Positions 27,598 through 35,173 of a stretch of 64,000 bases of DNA are shown here, piece by piece. The notes under the pieces were generated by a model, which had not been told where the DNA came from, did no database searches, and saw nothing but the letters and a program-made list of their open reading frames with translations. The translations under genes were made by a program, and so were the position numbers. Source of the stretch: a virus; IMG/VR virus record IMGVR_UViG_3300042691_026747, positions 22,316 to 86,315 of that record. One strand, 5' to 3'. Numbering within the stretch: the stretch's first letter is position 1; every line of letters begins with the position of its first letter.

Positions 27598-28026
27598 ATG
27601 GCAAAGTGTAAAGATATAGATCCAAACAAAACCGACTTTAAAAATCCCAACTCGGTTTTAAACTCACTTTTAAATTTATTTAAAATAGCCTCTACTAGAT
27701 CAAGAGCCATCCCCAACCCTTTAATACTGGCCTCAAAAGCCAGACCAGGATTAAGCCCTTCAAAAATTGCAGCAAAAATAATACAAAGACAAGCTGAAGC
27801 CGGTATACCAGTAGGTCCATTACCGAGTGGTGAAATTTCACCTGACGAAATTATGGAAAAAATTAGAGTAGAAGAAATAGTCAATGCTATAACATCAGAA
27901 ATGGTGATAGATGTTGCCATACAACCAGGTACTATTATACAAGGTACTGGTGGTAATGCAGGGGGGCCGGTACAAGTTGCCGGTACTGTTGTTGGTATAG
28001 CTTCTGGTAACGCTACAGCTAGATAG
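27598..28026 (+). CDS. Putative small baseplate/tail protein
   Basis: The 142-residue protein starts MAKCKDIDPNKTDFKNPNSV. It has a helical middle (SKIAAKIIQRQAEAGIP, EIMEKIRVEEIVNAITSEM) and an Ala/Gly/Thr/Val-rich C-terminus ending GIASGNATAR. No family recognised. A longer open frame on the opposite strand is a shadow. Location between two virion-type genes supports a structural role. Confidence 0.65.
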   Translation: MAKCKDIDPNKTDFKNPNSVLNSLLNLFKIASTRSRAIPNPLILASKARPGLSPSKIAAKIIQRQAEAGIPVGPLPSGEISPDEIMEKIRVEEIVNAITSEMVIDVAIQPGTIIQGTGGNAGGPVQVAGTVVGIASGNATAR

Positions 28027-28028
28027 TT

Positions 28029-28211
28029 ATGGAAAAAATTAAAAATAAAAGTAATGCCGAACTTATTGAAATGCAAAAAAAATTAAAAGATGAGTTTGAA
28101 AAAGTTAGAATTGATTTGGTCAAAATCTATGATTATTGGTCTTTAATCGAAAAAAAATATAATGAAATAAATAATGAATTAAACGATAGATTTGGAATTA
28201 ACAACAAATGA
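28029..28211 (+). CDS. 60-residue coiled-coil protein
   Basis: A small charged protein (MEKIKNKSNAELIEMQKKLK...) with heptad spacing over most of its length, ending LNDRFGINNK. It overlaps the following gene by 4 bp (ATGA). It is probably a minor structural or chaperone-like factor for the adjacent baseplate gene, by position only. Confidence 0.65.
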   Translation: MEKIKNKSNAELIEMQKKLKDEFEKVRIDLVKIYDYWSLIEKKYNEINNELNDRFGINNK

Positions 28212-29299
28212 GTGACGAAAGAAGATACGACCTTGGTTATGCGGATTCAAGATTGGATAAAATGTCATTTCCGTTATGGTATTACGGTGTAGTAATAAGA
28301 ATTGATGATCCTTACGATGCGGGACGTATTAAGGTTAGACTTGAGGGTGTTGATAAAAACATTGTTTTACAAGGTGGTGGCAATAGTAAACAACAAAATC
28401 AAAACTTGGGTAATAACGAAACTGATGCTTATTTGCCTTGGTGTGAACCTTTATTACCTAAATTTCTTAACATGATACCTAAAGTCGGTGAAATGGTTAA
28501 GGTGGCTGTTTTTGATTATCGTAATAAACAACAAAGAAGGCAATATATTGGTCCTGTTATTGGACAAGAAAACCCTTTAGATTACCAACAAAGTAATTAC
28601 AATGTAGCTAAAATACAAGTAGAAAATTCTGGTTATAACCCTGCTATAAGTAAATGGCCAGATTCTAAACAAGGTGTTTGGGGGGTATATCCTAATAAAA
28701 GTGATATAGCTTTATTAGGTAGAAGAAATACTGATTTAATATTAAGAAATAAATCTAATTATGATGAAATAATATTAAGATCAGGTAAGATTGATTATAG
28801 AAATTTAAATCAACCTTATCCGGTAAGTTTAAACAAAAAAAACCCTGCTTATGTAACAATTAACCATACTTTTCCTAAAAAAAATAAAACAACAACACAA
28901 ATAGGATTAGGTTTGAATGATGATAGGACACATGTTAATTTAGTTGCTGATAAATTAAATTTAATAAGTCATATGGGATCATCTTCTAAAGGTAAATCTC
29001 CGGCTATATTAAATGGTGATAACATAGATTTACAAATTATTACCGAAAACAGTAAATTACACCCAGTTATCTATGGTGACCTTATTTGGGATATGTTGGA
29101 AAAATTAAGGGCTTATGTTGAGGGTCACATTCATAAAGCTTCTAGGAGAGAACCTGATGGTGATAAAACAAAAAACGATTTAATAAAATGGTTTAACCAA
29201 AACATGGGTACAAGAAAAACAAAGTTAAACCCAGATGGTACCTCTTATATAGATTATGAAAACTGTAAGTTCTTAAGTAAAGGTGTTAAAACAAATTAA
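28208..29299 (+). CDS. Baseplate hub/spike protein with gp5-type OB fold
   Basis: The 363-residue protein has an N-terminal OB-fold as in T4 gp5: WYYGVVIRIDDPYDAGRIKVR (about residues 24-44), LPWCEPLLPK, MIPKVGEMVKVAVFD (about 93-107) and YIGPVIGQENP. The central part holds repeated short strands (IALLGRRNTDLILRN, DEIILRSGKIDYR), as in VgrG/gp5-like needles. A C-terminal helical segment (LIWDMLEKLRAYVEGHIHK) follows. It would sit in the tail spike and pierce the cell envelope. Confidence 0.75.
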   Translation: MSDERRYDLGYADSRLDKMSFPLWYYGVVIRIDDPYDAGRIKVRLEGVDKNIVLQGGGNSKQQNQNLGNNETDAYLPWCEPLLPKFLNMIPKVGEMVKVAVFDYRNKQQRRQYIGPVIGQENPLDYQQSNYNVAKIQVENSGYNPAISKWPDSKQGVWGVYPNKSDIALLGRRNTDLILRNKSNYDEIILRSGKIDYRNLNQPYPVSLNKKNPAYVTINHTFPKKNKTTTQIGLGLNDDRTHVNLVADKLNLISHMGSSSKGKSPAILNGDNIDLQIITENSKLHPVIYGDLIWDMLEKLRAYVEGHIHKASRREPDGDKTKNDLIKWFNQNMGTRKTKLNPDGTSYIDYENCKFLSKGVKTN

Positions 29300-29307
29300 T
29301 TCCCGAT

Positions 29308-29318
29308 GATATTTATAG
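29308..29318 (+). promoter_or_regulatory. Late-promoter-like box GATATTTATAG
   Basis: GATATTTATAG lies 12 bp upstream of the ATG at 29331 in a 31-bp intergenic gap. It matches the motif repeated across the window. Confidence 0.5.
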
Positions 29319-29330
29319 TAAAAAAGATTA

Positions 29331-30878
29331 ATGGGAATTTTAAGAACATATTTCGATAAAGACACCACTTTAATTAGGGATTCTTATGTTAACACAGGTA
29401 GAAACCCTATTGTAGAATTATTTCATGGTGGATCATTAAAAGCGGAGGAAGTAAAATATTCAAGATATATATTTGATTTAAATTTTAATGAGATATTAAA
29501 AAGGGTTAATTCTAAAGATATACCTTACGTAAGTGGAATGACCCATACTTTAAAAATGACCAACACATCTTGTTTTGACCAAGAACAATTGTGTAAAACA
29601 GTTTCGTCATGCGTAGGTGACATTAAAAGAGCCACTTGTTTCGAGTTAATATTGTTTGAAGTTCCAGAATCATGGTGTGAAGGAAATGGTTATGATTATA
29701 CACAAACTATTGTTTCTTGTGCTGAAGGTGATAAGGTATATTGTGAAGGACCTGCAAATTGGTTTGTTAGGGGTGACGTTACAACATGTTGGTCCAATGA
29801 AGGTGTTTATGCCACAGACCCAAGTAATTGGTGTGCGTCAGCAACCACTAGTGGTACCTCTGGTACTACAATATGTAGCGGTGGTACAAATTTAATTATT
29901 GCGACACAACATTTTAATTTTGGTAACGAAAATGTATGTATTGATATTACAGATTATATTAACGGTTTAATTTTAAGTGGTTATACAGGTTTAACTTATG
30001 GTTTAGGTTTAGCATTTAAACCATCTTTAGAACAGGCTCCATTAGAAGACGCTGAATATGTAGGTTTCTTTAGTAGGGAAACTAATACGGTGTTTGAACC
30101 GTTCTTAGAAACTAAATGGAATGATAGAATTAGTGATGATAGAAATAAATTTTATTTAAATAAATCAAACAATATTTGTTTATATGTTAACGCTGGTGGA
30201 CAAAACACTAATGCAACGTTTAGTGGTGTAGATGTCTATGACCAAAACGACGACTTATTTACAACAATACCTTCATCAGGTATTACCCAAATAACTAGGG
30301 GTGTTTATTGTATTAATTTAACGGTTGACGATAACCCGACATCAGGATATTGTGGTAACATACAATTCCGTGATGTATGGAAAGACGTTACCGTTGGTAC
30401 TAAGAATTTAGGCAACGTAGAATTAGATTTTATTGTATTAGACGATACAGATTACTATAGAATTGGATCCACTAACAGTGCAAATGCCAATGGGTTAGGT
30501 GTGGGTTCAGCAAGTAACATGTCAATATATGATTACGACTTTAATGTTGTTGGAATAAAAAGAAAAGAAAAAATCAAAAGAGGTGACACTAGACGTGTAA
30601 ACGTTAATGTACGTATACCTTATACATACGACCAAACAGCTTTATTAGATAAGGTTTATTATAGAATATTCATCAAAGAAGGTGGTCACATACAAATAGA
30701 TTACATAGATTGGCAAGAAGTTAGTAGAACACCTGATGGTAATTTCTTCTTAGTTGATACGTCTTGGTTCATACCTAATGATTATTTTATAGAAATTAAG
30801 ATAGAATCTGGTGGGGAAGTTAGGACTTATGGTGATATAATACCTTTTGAGGTAGTTTCAGAAAAAGATTGGTGTTAA
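29331..30878 (+). CDS. Cys-rich putative tail/fibre protein
   Basis: The 515-residue protein begins MGILRTYFDKDTTLIRDSYV, with an opening pattern (D-T-x-I-R-D, then KYSRYIFDLNFNEI) like beta-sandwich carbohydrate-binding modules of the CBM96/DNRLRE type. Most of its numerous cysteines lie at residues 80-210, alternating with short Trp/Gly motifs (ESWCEG, PANWF, PSNWCAS). The C-terminal third is beta-rich with EGGHIQIDYIDWQEV. It is probably an exposed tail or fibre component. The next gene starts on TAATG at its stop. Confidence 0.6.
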   Translation: MGILRTYFDKDTTLIRDSYVNTGRNPIVELFHGGSLKAEEVKYSRYIFDLNFNEILKRVNSKDIPYVSGMTHTLKMTNTSCFDQEQLCKTVSSCVGDIKRATCFELILFEVPESWCEGNGYDYTQTIVSCAEGDKVYCEGPANWFVRGDVTTCWSNEGVYATDPSNWCASATTSGTSGTTICSGGTNLIIATQHFNFGNENVCIDITDYINGLILSGYTGLTYGLGLAFKPSLEQAPLEDAEYVGFFSRETNTVFEPFLETKWNDRISDDRNKFYLNKSNNICLYVNAGGQNTNATFSGVDVYDQNDDLFTTIPSSGITQITRGVYCINLTVDDNPTSGYCGNIQFRDVWKDVTVGTKNLGNVELDFIVLDDTDYYRIGSTNSANANGLGVGSASNMSIYDYDFNVVGIKRKEKIKRGDTRRVNVNVRIPYTYDQTALLDKVYYRIFIKEGGHIQIDYIDWQEVSRTPDGNFFLVDTSWFIPNDYFIEIKIESGGEVRTYGDIIPFEVVSEKDWC

Positions 30879-31156
30879 TGAAAGATTTAATTAAGAAAAT
30901 ATTAAAAGAAGATGTGGTTAAAACAAAACCATATAAATTTACAAAGGGTGGTTATTTAGTACCATCCACTGATAAATTTTATCCTGAACAAATAAATACT
31001 AACATCATGTTAACTGATGAAGAATATGAAACCATTAAACAACTTAATGATAATTGTAAGGAGTTGTACGATTTACATGTACATAAAACAAATTTAATCG
31101 AAAAACACAATAAAGGTGTTATCTATAAGTTTTTAGAAAAGAAATTTAATAAATAA
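30878..31156 (+). CDS. Small protein with capsid-targeting-like N-terminus
   Basis: Starting at the TAATG overlap with the previous stop, the 92-residue protein begins MKDLIKKILKEDVVKTKPYK. MKDLIKKILKE is the clearest copy of the N-terminal peptide seen on several proteins in this window, and its LKE fits the (L/I)-x-E cleavage pattern of T4-type prohead proteases. The remainder (helical, ending IYKFLEKKFNK) is unrecognised. It is the last gene of the plus-strand tail block and faces a minus-strand gene across a bidirectional terminator. Confidence 0.65.
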   Translation: MKDLIKKILKEDVVKTKPYKFTKGGYLVPSTDKFYPEQINTNIMLTDEEYETIKQLNDNCKELYDLHVHKTNLIEKHNKGVIYKFLEKKFNK

Positions 31157-31182
31157 AAAAACCCCGATTTCTCGGGGTTTTT
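31157..31182. terminator. Bidirectional terminator
   Basis: An 11-bp stem, AAAAACCCCGA with TCGGGGTTTTT around a TTTC loop, has A and T runs on both flanks. It separates convergent genes and can end transcripts in either direction. Confidence 0.88.
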
Positions 31183-31186
31183 AATT

Positions 31187-32131
31187 TTATGCGTAGAATC
31201 TACCTTTTTCAACAGCTTCTTCTTTCTTCCTCATATAATCCATCTGTTTCTGTTTTTGATGTCTCATATGGTCTTCTTTACTTTTTTGTTGAACAAATTT
31301 ACCAACAGTTTCTTTAGATTTTCTAACCTTATCCTCCAACTTAGTGAAATCATTAACTATCCCATCAATCTCTTTAGAGTAACCATCTTGCCCTGTTAAC
31401 TTAGAGTTACATAAATCTTCAAAAGCCATCTTAGCTTGTTGAATAGACCTAACAATACCATCTATTGTTGATAACTCACCATTATTTGTTCTTAATAAGG
31501 AAACTTGTTTTTCCTGTTTTTGTTCAGGTTGATTATTCTCTTCTTCCTTAATAATTTTCTTTACTAATTTTTCTATATCGTTCTCTGTTAATTTGATCAC
31601 CTTTTTTAGTTTCATATTTTCTTTCATACCTTTATTATCTTTATCATCATAATCACCTAAATAAACTTTTTTGCCATTTAAAAATTTATCTATTTTTGGT
31701 CCTAAAACTTTTCTACGATACTTTTCGTAAGTTTTAGTACTACTAAAAATCCAAGATATGATTACAGCTAAAATAACAAATGGATTAAAGTCGGTTAAAT
31801 AAATGGTAACTGCTTCAATATATCTCATTAAATCCGATAATAAAATAGATGTTGTTAAACTAAGGAATTCTCTTAAAATTTTCTTTAATAAACTAGCATC
31901 ACCACCAGTTTTTTTAATAAGAATATCCTGAATATCTTCTTTAGAAGAATTTTCATCAATACCCAGACCATCTGATAACTCTTGTTTAATTGTTTCAGCC
32001 TTTTCAGGTGATATCTTTTTTTTGATTAAATTAGTAATTTCATGAAATATATTTTCAGTTAGTAAACCATTAGTTTCCAACACTAAAGACTCAAATAATT
32101 TTTGTTCTTTTAAAGTTAATGTGTTATTCAT
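31187..32131 (-). CDS. Membrane-segment protein with internal LTEND-type targeting peptide
   Basis: The 314-residue protein seems to be two pieces. Residues 1-165 are helical and contain a hydrophobic segment (FNPFVILAVIISWIF, about 115-130), probably one or two membrane passes. Near residue 173 a Met begins MKLKKVIKLTENDIEKLVKK, which repeats almost exactly the N-terminus of the gene at 41713-42102. A coiled-coil tail with a MDYMRKKEE motif follows. This suggests fusion of two once-separate genes, or a second internal start. An ATATTTATATAA box is upstream of the main start. Confidence 0.65.
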   Translation of the reverse strand: MNNTLTLKEQKLFESLVLETNGLLTENIFHEITNLIKKKISPEKAETIKQELSDGLGIDENSSKEDIQDILIKKTGGDASLLKKILREFLSLTTSILLSDLMRYIEAVTIYLTDFNPFVILAVIISWIFSSTKTYEKYRRKVLGPKIDKFLNGKKVYLGDYDDKDNKGMKENMKLKKVIKLTENDIEKLVKKIIKEEENNQPEQKQEKQVSLLRTNNGELSTIDGIVRSIQQAKMAFEDLCNSKLTGQDGYSKEIDGIVNDFTKLEDKVRKSKETVGKFVQQKSKEDHMRHQKQKQMDYMRKKEEAVEKGRFYA

Positions 32132-32144
32132 AATAAAATGTTTT

Positions 32145-32156
32145 TTATATAAATAT
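32145..32156 (-). promoter_or_regulatory. Late-promoter-like box for the 31187-32131 gene
   Basis: On the minus strand it reads ATATTTATATAA, 13 bp before the start codon at 32131. It also overlaps, by one base, the TTTG element of a plus-strand promoter that serves the divergent gene. Confidence 0.45.
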
Positions 32157-32186
32157 TTGTATGTTAAGAAAAAATCTGTATCTTTG
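32156..32186 (+). promoter_or_regulatory. Bacteroidota housekeeping-type promoter
   Basis: TTTG (32156-32159), 19 nt, then TATCTTTG (32179-32186) matches the Bacteroidota primary sigma consensus TTTG / TAnnTTTG. The start codon at 32194 lies 8 bp after the -7 element, so the transcript would be nearly leaderless. It implies expression by host polymerase without phage factors. Confidence 0.65.
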
Positions 32187-32193
32187 TGTCATT

Positions 32194-32544
32194 ATGGAAA
32201 AGATATTCAGATTTTATAAAGAACCAAGTAATAGGTGGTATATTGATTTACCTGAATGGCCGGGTGATAAAGCAGATTTGGAAATGGTTGAGGGTGCTGA
32301 TGACATGTTGGATTACATATCAGAAGGTAATGACAGTGTTAGTTTACTTTTATCTGTTAAAGAAATAGAAGGTGGTAGTAAATTAAAATTAATTAGAGAA
32401 GCCACAGAATATGGTAATGGTTCATTTTATTTTTTAAAATCTCATATGGGTGTTGATTTGGATAAAGAACTTTGGTTATGTGATGTAACTAAATTTATTT
32501 TTGGTGGTTTTCCTGATGAAATTTTTTTCATAAAAGTTGATTGA
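32194..32544 (+). CDS. DUF6717-like protein
   Basis: Starting at 32194, just after a host-type promoter, the 116-residue protein begins MEKIFRFYKEPSNRWYIDLP and continues with EWPGDKADLEMVEGADDMLD (residues about 21-40) and a final WLCDVTKFIFGG. This matches the compact DUF6717 family (about 110-120 residues) found in Bacteroidota and their phages. Function is unknown. A start 11 codons upstream would place the -7 element inside the gene, so the shorter form is preferred. Confidence 0.75.
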   Translation: MEKIFRFYKEPSNRWYIDLPEWPGDKADLEMVEGADDMLDYISEGNDSVSLLLSVKEIEGGSKLKLIREATEYGNGSFYFLKSHMGVDLDKELWLCDVTKFIFGGFPDEIFFIKVD

Positions 32545-32599
32545 TTTTAAAAAAATTATTAATTTTACAAAACAATTAAAGATATTAAATAGTTTAAAT

Positions 32600-33361
32600 A
32601 TGGCTAAGAAAAAAGACCTTAAAGAACAAAATCCTAAATTTACAATCGATTTGATTGAACTTTTGGCTGAAAACGATCCTTCTTCTACAAATAAGTATTT
32701 ACCTTTTATGGTTAAACAAACTGAAAATTGGGTTGATTGGTTAAAAGAAGAATTAAAAAACAATACATTCAAAGAAATGTTTGATATTGTAAAAGAATTC
32801 GAAGAATTATCCAATAAAAATTTATTGGAAAATAAAGACATTTATTCTTATCCGTCCAATCAAGAAATTGTTGACACTATTAAATTGGCTCGTGAAAAAG
32901 TAACAAAAAGTCATGTTAAAAAACATGAAACATTATCTTTGTTTGAAGATGATAACTTTTTAGTGTTACAACCATTAACTTCTCGTTCTTCTAATATTTA
33001 CGGTAAATCAACAAAATGGTGTGTTTCTTCAGATCAAAATGATTTTAAAAAGTATTTTAATCAATATACTGAAAATGGTGTTTTAGTATTTTTCATTGAT
33101 AAACGTGTTAAAGAAGAAGAAACTCGTGATAAAATTTATTCCAAGGTGGCTTTTCATCATGACAAATCTAAATCCACAAGTAATGAGGCTACAACTATAT
33201 GGGATTCCAAAGATATTAAACTTAATGCTGTCAACATGATGGACTTAATGACAATTATACCATCTGAAGTTATGACAGTTATTAATACAACCCTAAAAGG
33301 TAAATCTAACAAAGAATTGGCCCGTGAAAAAGGTATTAAAGATGACGTATATAATGGATAA
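32600..33361 (+). CDS. Protein with 'DPSSxNKYL' and 'DDN...TKWC' modules (copy A)
   Basis: Starting at MAKKKDLKEQNPKFT, the 253-residue protein contains two modules shared with other genes here. Residues about 20-45 hold ELLAENDPSSTNKYLPFMVK, like the 54489-57260 protein. Residues about 115-150 hold LFEDDNFLVLQPLT, then IYGKSTKWCVSS, like that protein and the one at 34295-35140. The rest is helical with a DKIYSKVAFHHD strand. No family could be named. The DDN and WC positions are conserved and may form an active or binding site. A terminator follows. Confidence 0.65.
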   Translation: MAKKKDLKEQNPKFTIDLIELLAENDPSSTNKYLPFMVKQTENWVDWLKEELKNNTFKEMFDIVKEFEELSNKNLLENKDIYSYPSNQEIVDTIKLAREKVTKSHVKKHETLSLFEDDNFLVLQPLTSRSSNIYGKSTKWCVSSDQNDFKKYFNQYTENGVLVFFIDKRVKEEETRDKIYSKVAFHHDKSKSTSNEATTIWDSKDIKLNAVNMMDLMTIIPSEVMTVINTTLKGKSNKELAREKGIKDDVYNG

Positions 33362-33375
33362 TCTTTATGTGTTTT

Positions 33376-33410
33376 AAAAAGGTGGTGTTTACATTAACAT
33401 CACCTTTTTT
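33376..33410 (+). terminator. Terminator after copy A of the WC-module family
   Basis: A long stem with one mismatch, AAAAAGGTGGTGTT against AACATCACCTTTTTT, sits 14 bp past the stop at 33361 and ends in a T run. Confidence 0.75.
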
Positions 33411-33421
33411 ATTGTTAAAAC

Positions 33422-33730
33422 ATGGTAAATAAGAAATTAAAAAAATTCCATTTTATTAAAAAAAACAGTATTTTTGAGTTTGAAGAAACTAACAATCTAT
33501 TTGATGATTTGGTAGCTGTAGGTTTAGCGACTGAAGGTCAGATATTAAACCACAATATGGGCAATGCTTTTACCATTAATGACGGATTAACCACCACTAT
33601 GATTGTGGGTAATGGTGGTAATATTTTTACACAAGGTCAAATTAGAGCTTTAGGTTCGGTAATATTTAATATAGAAACAAGAAGGTTAAATTATTGGGAC
33701 GGAAACGAATGGATAGAAATAAACCAATAA
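33422..33730 (+). CDS. Small putative virion protein
   Basis: The 102-residue protein begins MVNKKLKKFHFIKKNSIFEF and has a beta-rich C-terminus: GSVIFNIETRRLNYWDGNEWIEI (about residues 77-99). That pattern ends many tail-fibre-type phage proteins (G-x-hydrophobic-F/Y-N ... L-x-Y-W/Y-D/N-G-x-x-W). It is possibly a small fibre-associated domain. It overlaps the next gene by 22 bp. Confidence 0.5.
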   Translation: MVNKKLKKFHFIKKNSIFEFEETNNLFDDLVAVGLATEGQILNHNMGNAFTINDGLTTTMIVGNGGNIFTQGQIRALGSVIFNIETRRLNYWDGNEWIEINQ

Positions 33731-34023
33731 CATTTAAAGATTTAAAATTTGAACCACATCCGGTATCAATGTTTTTTGGTGGTCATGCTAAAATTTTTAT
33801 CGATAAAGTCGGTACCGTTTCTATTGTGGGACCATATAAAAACCCTTACAACATCAATCCAATGGATGATAAAATTGGTACTTATGAAATATGGGCCATA
33901 AATTTATGGGAAGAACCCATAATTTATTTAACAATAGAAGAATTGGATGAAATTCTTTTGGACCTACAGAGAAATCCTTTAGATATTAAAAAAGGTTTAA
34001 ACAAATTTAATTTCTTAAAATAA
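33709..34023 (+). CDS. Hypothetical protein, 104 residues
   Basis: Starting from ATG at 33709 (MDRNKPITFKDLKFEPHPVS), it encodes a compact beta-rich protein with GGHAKIFIDKVGTVSIVGPY and a C-terminal helix YLTIEELDEILLDLQ. An upstream TTG at 33694 is a less likely start. Family unrecognised. Confidence 0.6.
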   Translation: MDRNKPITFKDLKFEPHPVSMFFGGHAKIFIDKVGTVSIVGPYKNPYNINPMDDKIGTYEIWAINLWEEPIIYLTIEELDEILLDLQRNPLDIKKGLNKFNFLK

Positions 34024-34030
34024 TTTTTAT

Positions 34031-34038
34031 TACCTTTG
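34031..34038 (+). promoter_or_regulatory. TAnnTTTG-type -7 element (TACCTTTG)
   Basis: TACCTTTG lies 4 bp before the ATG at 34043. A partial -33 element (TTTA) is 21 nt upstream. It is a second, weaker host-type promoter in the accessory region. Confidence 0.4.
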
Positions 34039-34042
34039 TTTT

Positions 34043-34303
34043 ATGGAAATCAAATCACTTAAGGAACAATATATAAAATTAATGGCGGATAAAATATCTA
34101 TTAGCATAGAAGATTTATCCCAAACCGAAAAAGAATTAATTGATTTTGGTTATGAACTTTTTTCAGAAAAAATGGAAGATATTAAAATTCTTAATGATGA
34201 ATTAAGAAGGGTATCAGTTGATTTGGCAAACATGAAATCATATAGAGATGATATTCAACGTGATAAATGGAATGATGATTATGATGATGATTTCTTAGAT
34301 TAG
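34043..34303 (+). CDS. Small acidic helical protein, 86 residues
   Basis: The protein begins MEIKSLKEQYIKLMADKISI and is helical with a strongly acidic end (WNDDYDDDFLD). It has no recognised family. A possible host-type -7 element precedes it. It ends 9 bp inside the end of a convergent minus-strand gene. Confidence 0.6.
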   Translation: MEIKSLKEQYIKLMADKISISIEDLSQTEKELIDFGYELFSEKMEDIKILNDELRRVSVDLANMKSYRDDIQRDKWNDDYDDDFLD

Positions 34304-35140
34304 ACTATTGATATAATGTCTAATTGTACGTCTTAAAACACTTTTAACTACATGGTTAAATTCATCCTCAATCTCCCAATATATTTTATTTAATATTAAT
34401 TTTTTGGAGCTATAATCAAAATAATATGGTTTATCATCAATTATGATAAAAGATTTTAACCCAAAATAAGGCGTTGATTCGGTTTTTTTTGGATAATTTG
34501 TTTTTAAATAATTTAAAACCTCAGTATTAATACCATCAGCATCAATTAATTCTTTAGCCCAATCAAAACCGTCTTCTGATTCTTTTAATGAGGAACTTCT
34601 CCAAAGATAATCATCCATAATATGGACAACATTTGGTGTTACGTTTGGTATATCAGATATTTCGTAATGAAAGTTCCATAAGAAATTATCTTCTTGGTCG
34701 TATATACCATTTTCTGGTGAGTAATAAACTATATTGGTCGCGAAGTTATTTATGTCATTTGTAACTGTTACATAATAATCACCCATATCGGTTTCATTTT
34801 TAAATTGATAACCTAATATATCACAAACATCTTTAAAAGTGTAACCACCTTCATCCCACCTGCCCATAAGTAAAATCTCTTCAGCCACACGATGTCCTGT
34901 TATACCGATTTTATCTTTTTTTGGATTTCTTTGGATGATTATAGCATGCATTCCTTTATGGTAATCTTCCCATTCACCTAAATCACTATTAATACACCAT
35001 TGACATTGGTTTGCGTACTTTTGTAAGGCTTTATGAGTTAGTGGAACAACAACAATTATATTATCGTCCTTATATAGTTCCACCCTTTCTTCCCTAGGTA
35101 CACGTGCCTCTTTTAATATTTTCTTAATTAATTCTCTCAT
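34295..35140 (-). CDS. Targeted protein with 'DDN...QWC' module (copy C)
   Basis: The 281-residue protein begins MRELIKKILKEARVPREERV, a close relative of the MKDLIKKILKE targeting peptide with an LKE cleavage-type site. Residues about 22-50 hold LYKDDNIIVVVPLTHKALQ, then YANQCQWCINSD, the same module as in the genes at 32600 and 54489 (there Y-G-x-x-T-K-W-C). The rest is rich in Tyr/Asp and unrecognised. A late-type ATATTTATATAA box precedes it. It probably goes into the virion if the targeting interpretation is right. Confidence 0.65.
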   Translation of the reverse strand: MRELIKKILKEARVPREERVELYKDDNIIVVVPLTHKALQKYANQCQWCINSDLGEWEDYHKGMHAIIIQRNPKKDKIGITGHRVAEEILLMGRWDEGGYTFKDVCDILGYQFKNETDMGDYYVTVTNDINNFATNIVYYSPENGIYDQEDNFLWNFHYEISDIPNVTPNVVHIMDDYLWRSSSLKESEDGFDWAKELIDADGINTEVLNYLKTNYPKKTESTPYFGLKSFIIIDDKPYYFDYSSKKLILNKIYWEIEDEFNHVVKSVLRRTIRHYINSLI

Positions 35141-35143
35141 GTG

Positions 35144-35156
35144 TTATATAAATATT
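35144..35156 (-). promoter_or_regulatory. Late-promoter-like box for the 34295-35140 gene
   Basis: Reads AATATTTATATAA on the minus strand, 3 bp before the start codon at 35140. The transcript would be leaderless or nearly so, or the box may be displaced relative to T4 spacing. Confidence 0.45.
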
Positions 35157-35173
35157 ATCTTTTTGGGTATTCT

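Noticed and set aside
27582-28076. 164-residue minus-strand open frame over the 27598-28026 gene
   Set aside because: Composition is a mirror of the plus-strand gene (Pro/Val/Thr-rich), no promoter or start context, and the plus-strand frame fits the gene order with overlaps.
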